NCBI GenBank assembly: GCA_947174085.1 | Contig: CAMWHN010000087.1 | Location: 1-8,077 of the forward strand | Length of the DNA: 8,077 nucleotides | Source: an uncultured Ruminococcus sp. | GTDB taxonomy: Bacteria > Bacillota > Clostridia > Oscillospirales > Ruminococcaceae | Reading direction: 5' to 3' | In this document: positions 7,776 to 8,077 of the stretch, piece by piece | Layout of the letters: each line of letters starts with the position of its first letter | How positions within the stretch are numbered: position 1 is the first letter of the stretch | Notes under the pieces: generated by a model | What the model saw: the letters and a program-made list of their open reading frames with translations, nothing else | What the model was told of the DNA's origin: nothing | The model's database searches: none | Position numbers and translations under genes: made by a program

Positions 7776-8012
7776 TTACTCGCGCACTCCCGTCCATTCT
7801 CTGTTCTCACGGTCGTACTCCATATATCCGTCAAGGCACTGCACCTTGTTCAAATATCCGTCCGTTGTTCCGCCGATGTTGCCGTCCCAGTTTTGCATTT
7901 TCTTAACTTCCGACCAATCCGCAAGGCTGCCCTCATAAGTGATGGATTTTAGCATCGGACAGTAATTTATCATGTGTGAGCCGATTTTCTGGACATTGAC
8001 GCTCAATGTCAT
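7776..8012 (-). CDS. C-terminal part of a BspA-like leucine-rich-repeat protein (partial or broken)
   Basis: The 78 visible residues carry one leucine-rich-repeat-5 unit: VQKIGSHMINYCPMLKSITY, followed by EGSLADWSEV. A non-repeat end (NKVQCLDGYMEYDRENREWT) follows. Such repeats occur in phage tail and surface proteins that bind host or gut ligands. ATG 8012 is the first in-frame ATG but has no Shine-Dalgarno and falls in the middle of a repeat, so it is probably not the true start. Upstream, the frame meets TGA at 8031-8033, and the translation beyond it is not repeat-like. The gene is therefore either truncated by a rearrangement near 8015-8035 or carries another nonsense mutation. Its TAA overlaps the tail gene's ATG, so it belongs to the same operon. 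Confidence 0.68.
   Translation of the reverse strand: MTLSVNVQKIGSHMINYCPMLKSITYEGSLADWSEVKKMQNWDGNIGGTTDGYLNKVQCLDGYMEYDRENREWTGVRE
7992..8010. repeat. Perfect short hairpin at the start of the LRR fragment
   Basis: GACATTGACGCTCAATGTC has 8-base perfect arms around a 3-base loop, just inside the first codons after ATG 8012. No function is evident, and a chance origin within coding sequence is possible. Confidence 0.45.
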
Positions 8013-8055
8013 CTGATTCAGCCACGGAAATCAATTTTCAAAATCTTGACAAGCA

Positions 8056-8064
8056 TGATATAAT
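8056..8064 (+). promoter_or_regulatory. Possible plus-strand extended -10 promoter at the right edge
   Basis: TGATATAAT has the TGn plus TATAAT form of an extended -10 element, in an AT-rich stretch. It would transcribe rightward out of the window. TTGACA at 8046-8051 is only seven bases away and cannot be its -35 box. The gene it might serve is not visible. Confidence 0.3.
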
Positions 8065-8077
8065 AAAAATATGAAAA

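Larger units (their letters stand above)
6028..7776 (-). pseudogene. Baseplate/tail host-recognition protein with collagen-like repeats, in-frame TAG near the C-terminus
   Basis: Probable tail-tip or upper-baseplate component that helps adsorb to the host surface. It starts at ATG 7776, one base overlapping the upstream stop (TAATG) and after GGGAG. Residues 1-105 (MWKFLVKNQSIEI...) resemble the BppU-type N-terminal baseplate domain, ending in the linker PIPPTPDLYTQLLQKIAEI. Then come a SAYE...ENGF...EWL module (142-164), collagen-like Gly-X-Y triplets (165-207), a beta-like segment, a second SAYE module (247-267), a tandem PDLSPY repeat (269-316) and a coiled coil (about 315-410). TAG at 6367-6369 (codon 470, after SFDVLG) interrupts the frame. 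The same frame then runs on with DTSLLTASAIAVKITPN and a 101-residue beta-rich end, which has no ribosome-binding site of its own. Read through, the protein is 582 residues. I infer a nonsense mutation, probably from CAG. An independent small tail gene is possible but less likely. Confidence 0.82.

Noticed and set aside
8046..8064. Classical promoter TTGACA plus TATAAT on the plus strand
   Set aside because: The boxes are only seven bases apart, far from the 16-18 needed. Only the extended -10 element remains plausible.
1..8077. Diversity-generating retroelement, CRISPR array, tRNA or rRNA
   Set aside because: No reverse transcriptase, no near-repeat of the tail gene's end, no regularly spaced repeats and no cloverleaf-like or rRNA sequence was seen on either strand.

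Overview
This 8,077-base window looks like the right-hand part of a prophage, or a phage-derived element, in a low-to-moderate-GC Firmicute. The gene style suggests a gut clostridial organism of the Ruminococcus/Oscillospiraceae type. That host guess comes from remembered family resemblance, not a database search. Every convincing gene lies on the minus strand, so transcription runs from high to low coordinates.

Late-gene region (about 8012 down to 4383). First comes the C-terminal end of a leucine-rich-repeat (BspA-like) surface or tail protein whose front is missing or damaged. A long tail/baseplate protein follows, with a BppU-like N-terminus, a collagen-like Gly-X-Y stretch, duplicated modules and a coiled coil. 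Next are a four-helix holin and a bifunctional endolysin joining an M15 peptidase to a GH25 muramidase. The genes overlap or almost touch (TAATG, ATGA, and a stop codon inside the next Shine-Dalgarno), so this is one host-recognition and lysis operon.

Boundary (4202-4382). A 180-base AT-rich spacer holds nested perfect inverted repeats and a near-consensus sigma-A promoter. An 8+8 base inverted repeat overlaps that promoter. It drives the second operon.

Recombination operon (4201 down to the left edge). A two-piece homologue of the 'virulence-related protein' family found near Firmicute mobile elements is followed by a complete large serine recombinase (552 residues). A second, different large serine recombinase then runs off the window.

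The striking feature is that four of the seven genes (tail protein, holin, virulence-like protein, second recombinase) are each cut by in-frame stop codons. There are five in total: TAG, TGA, TAA, TAG and TAA. The reading frame is otherwise perfect, and no frameshift was seen. The second recombinase has also lost a catalytic arginine (Cys in its place). The endolysin and first recombinase are intact. The simplest reading is a prophage decaying by point mutation. Programmed readthrough is a less likely alternative, because authentic gene ends here also use all three stop codons.
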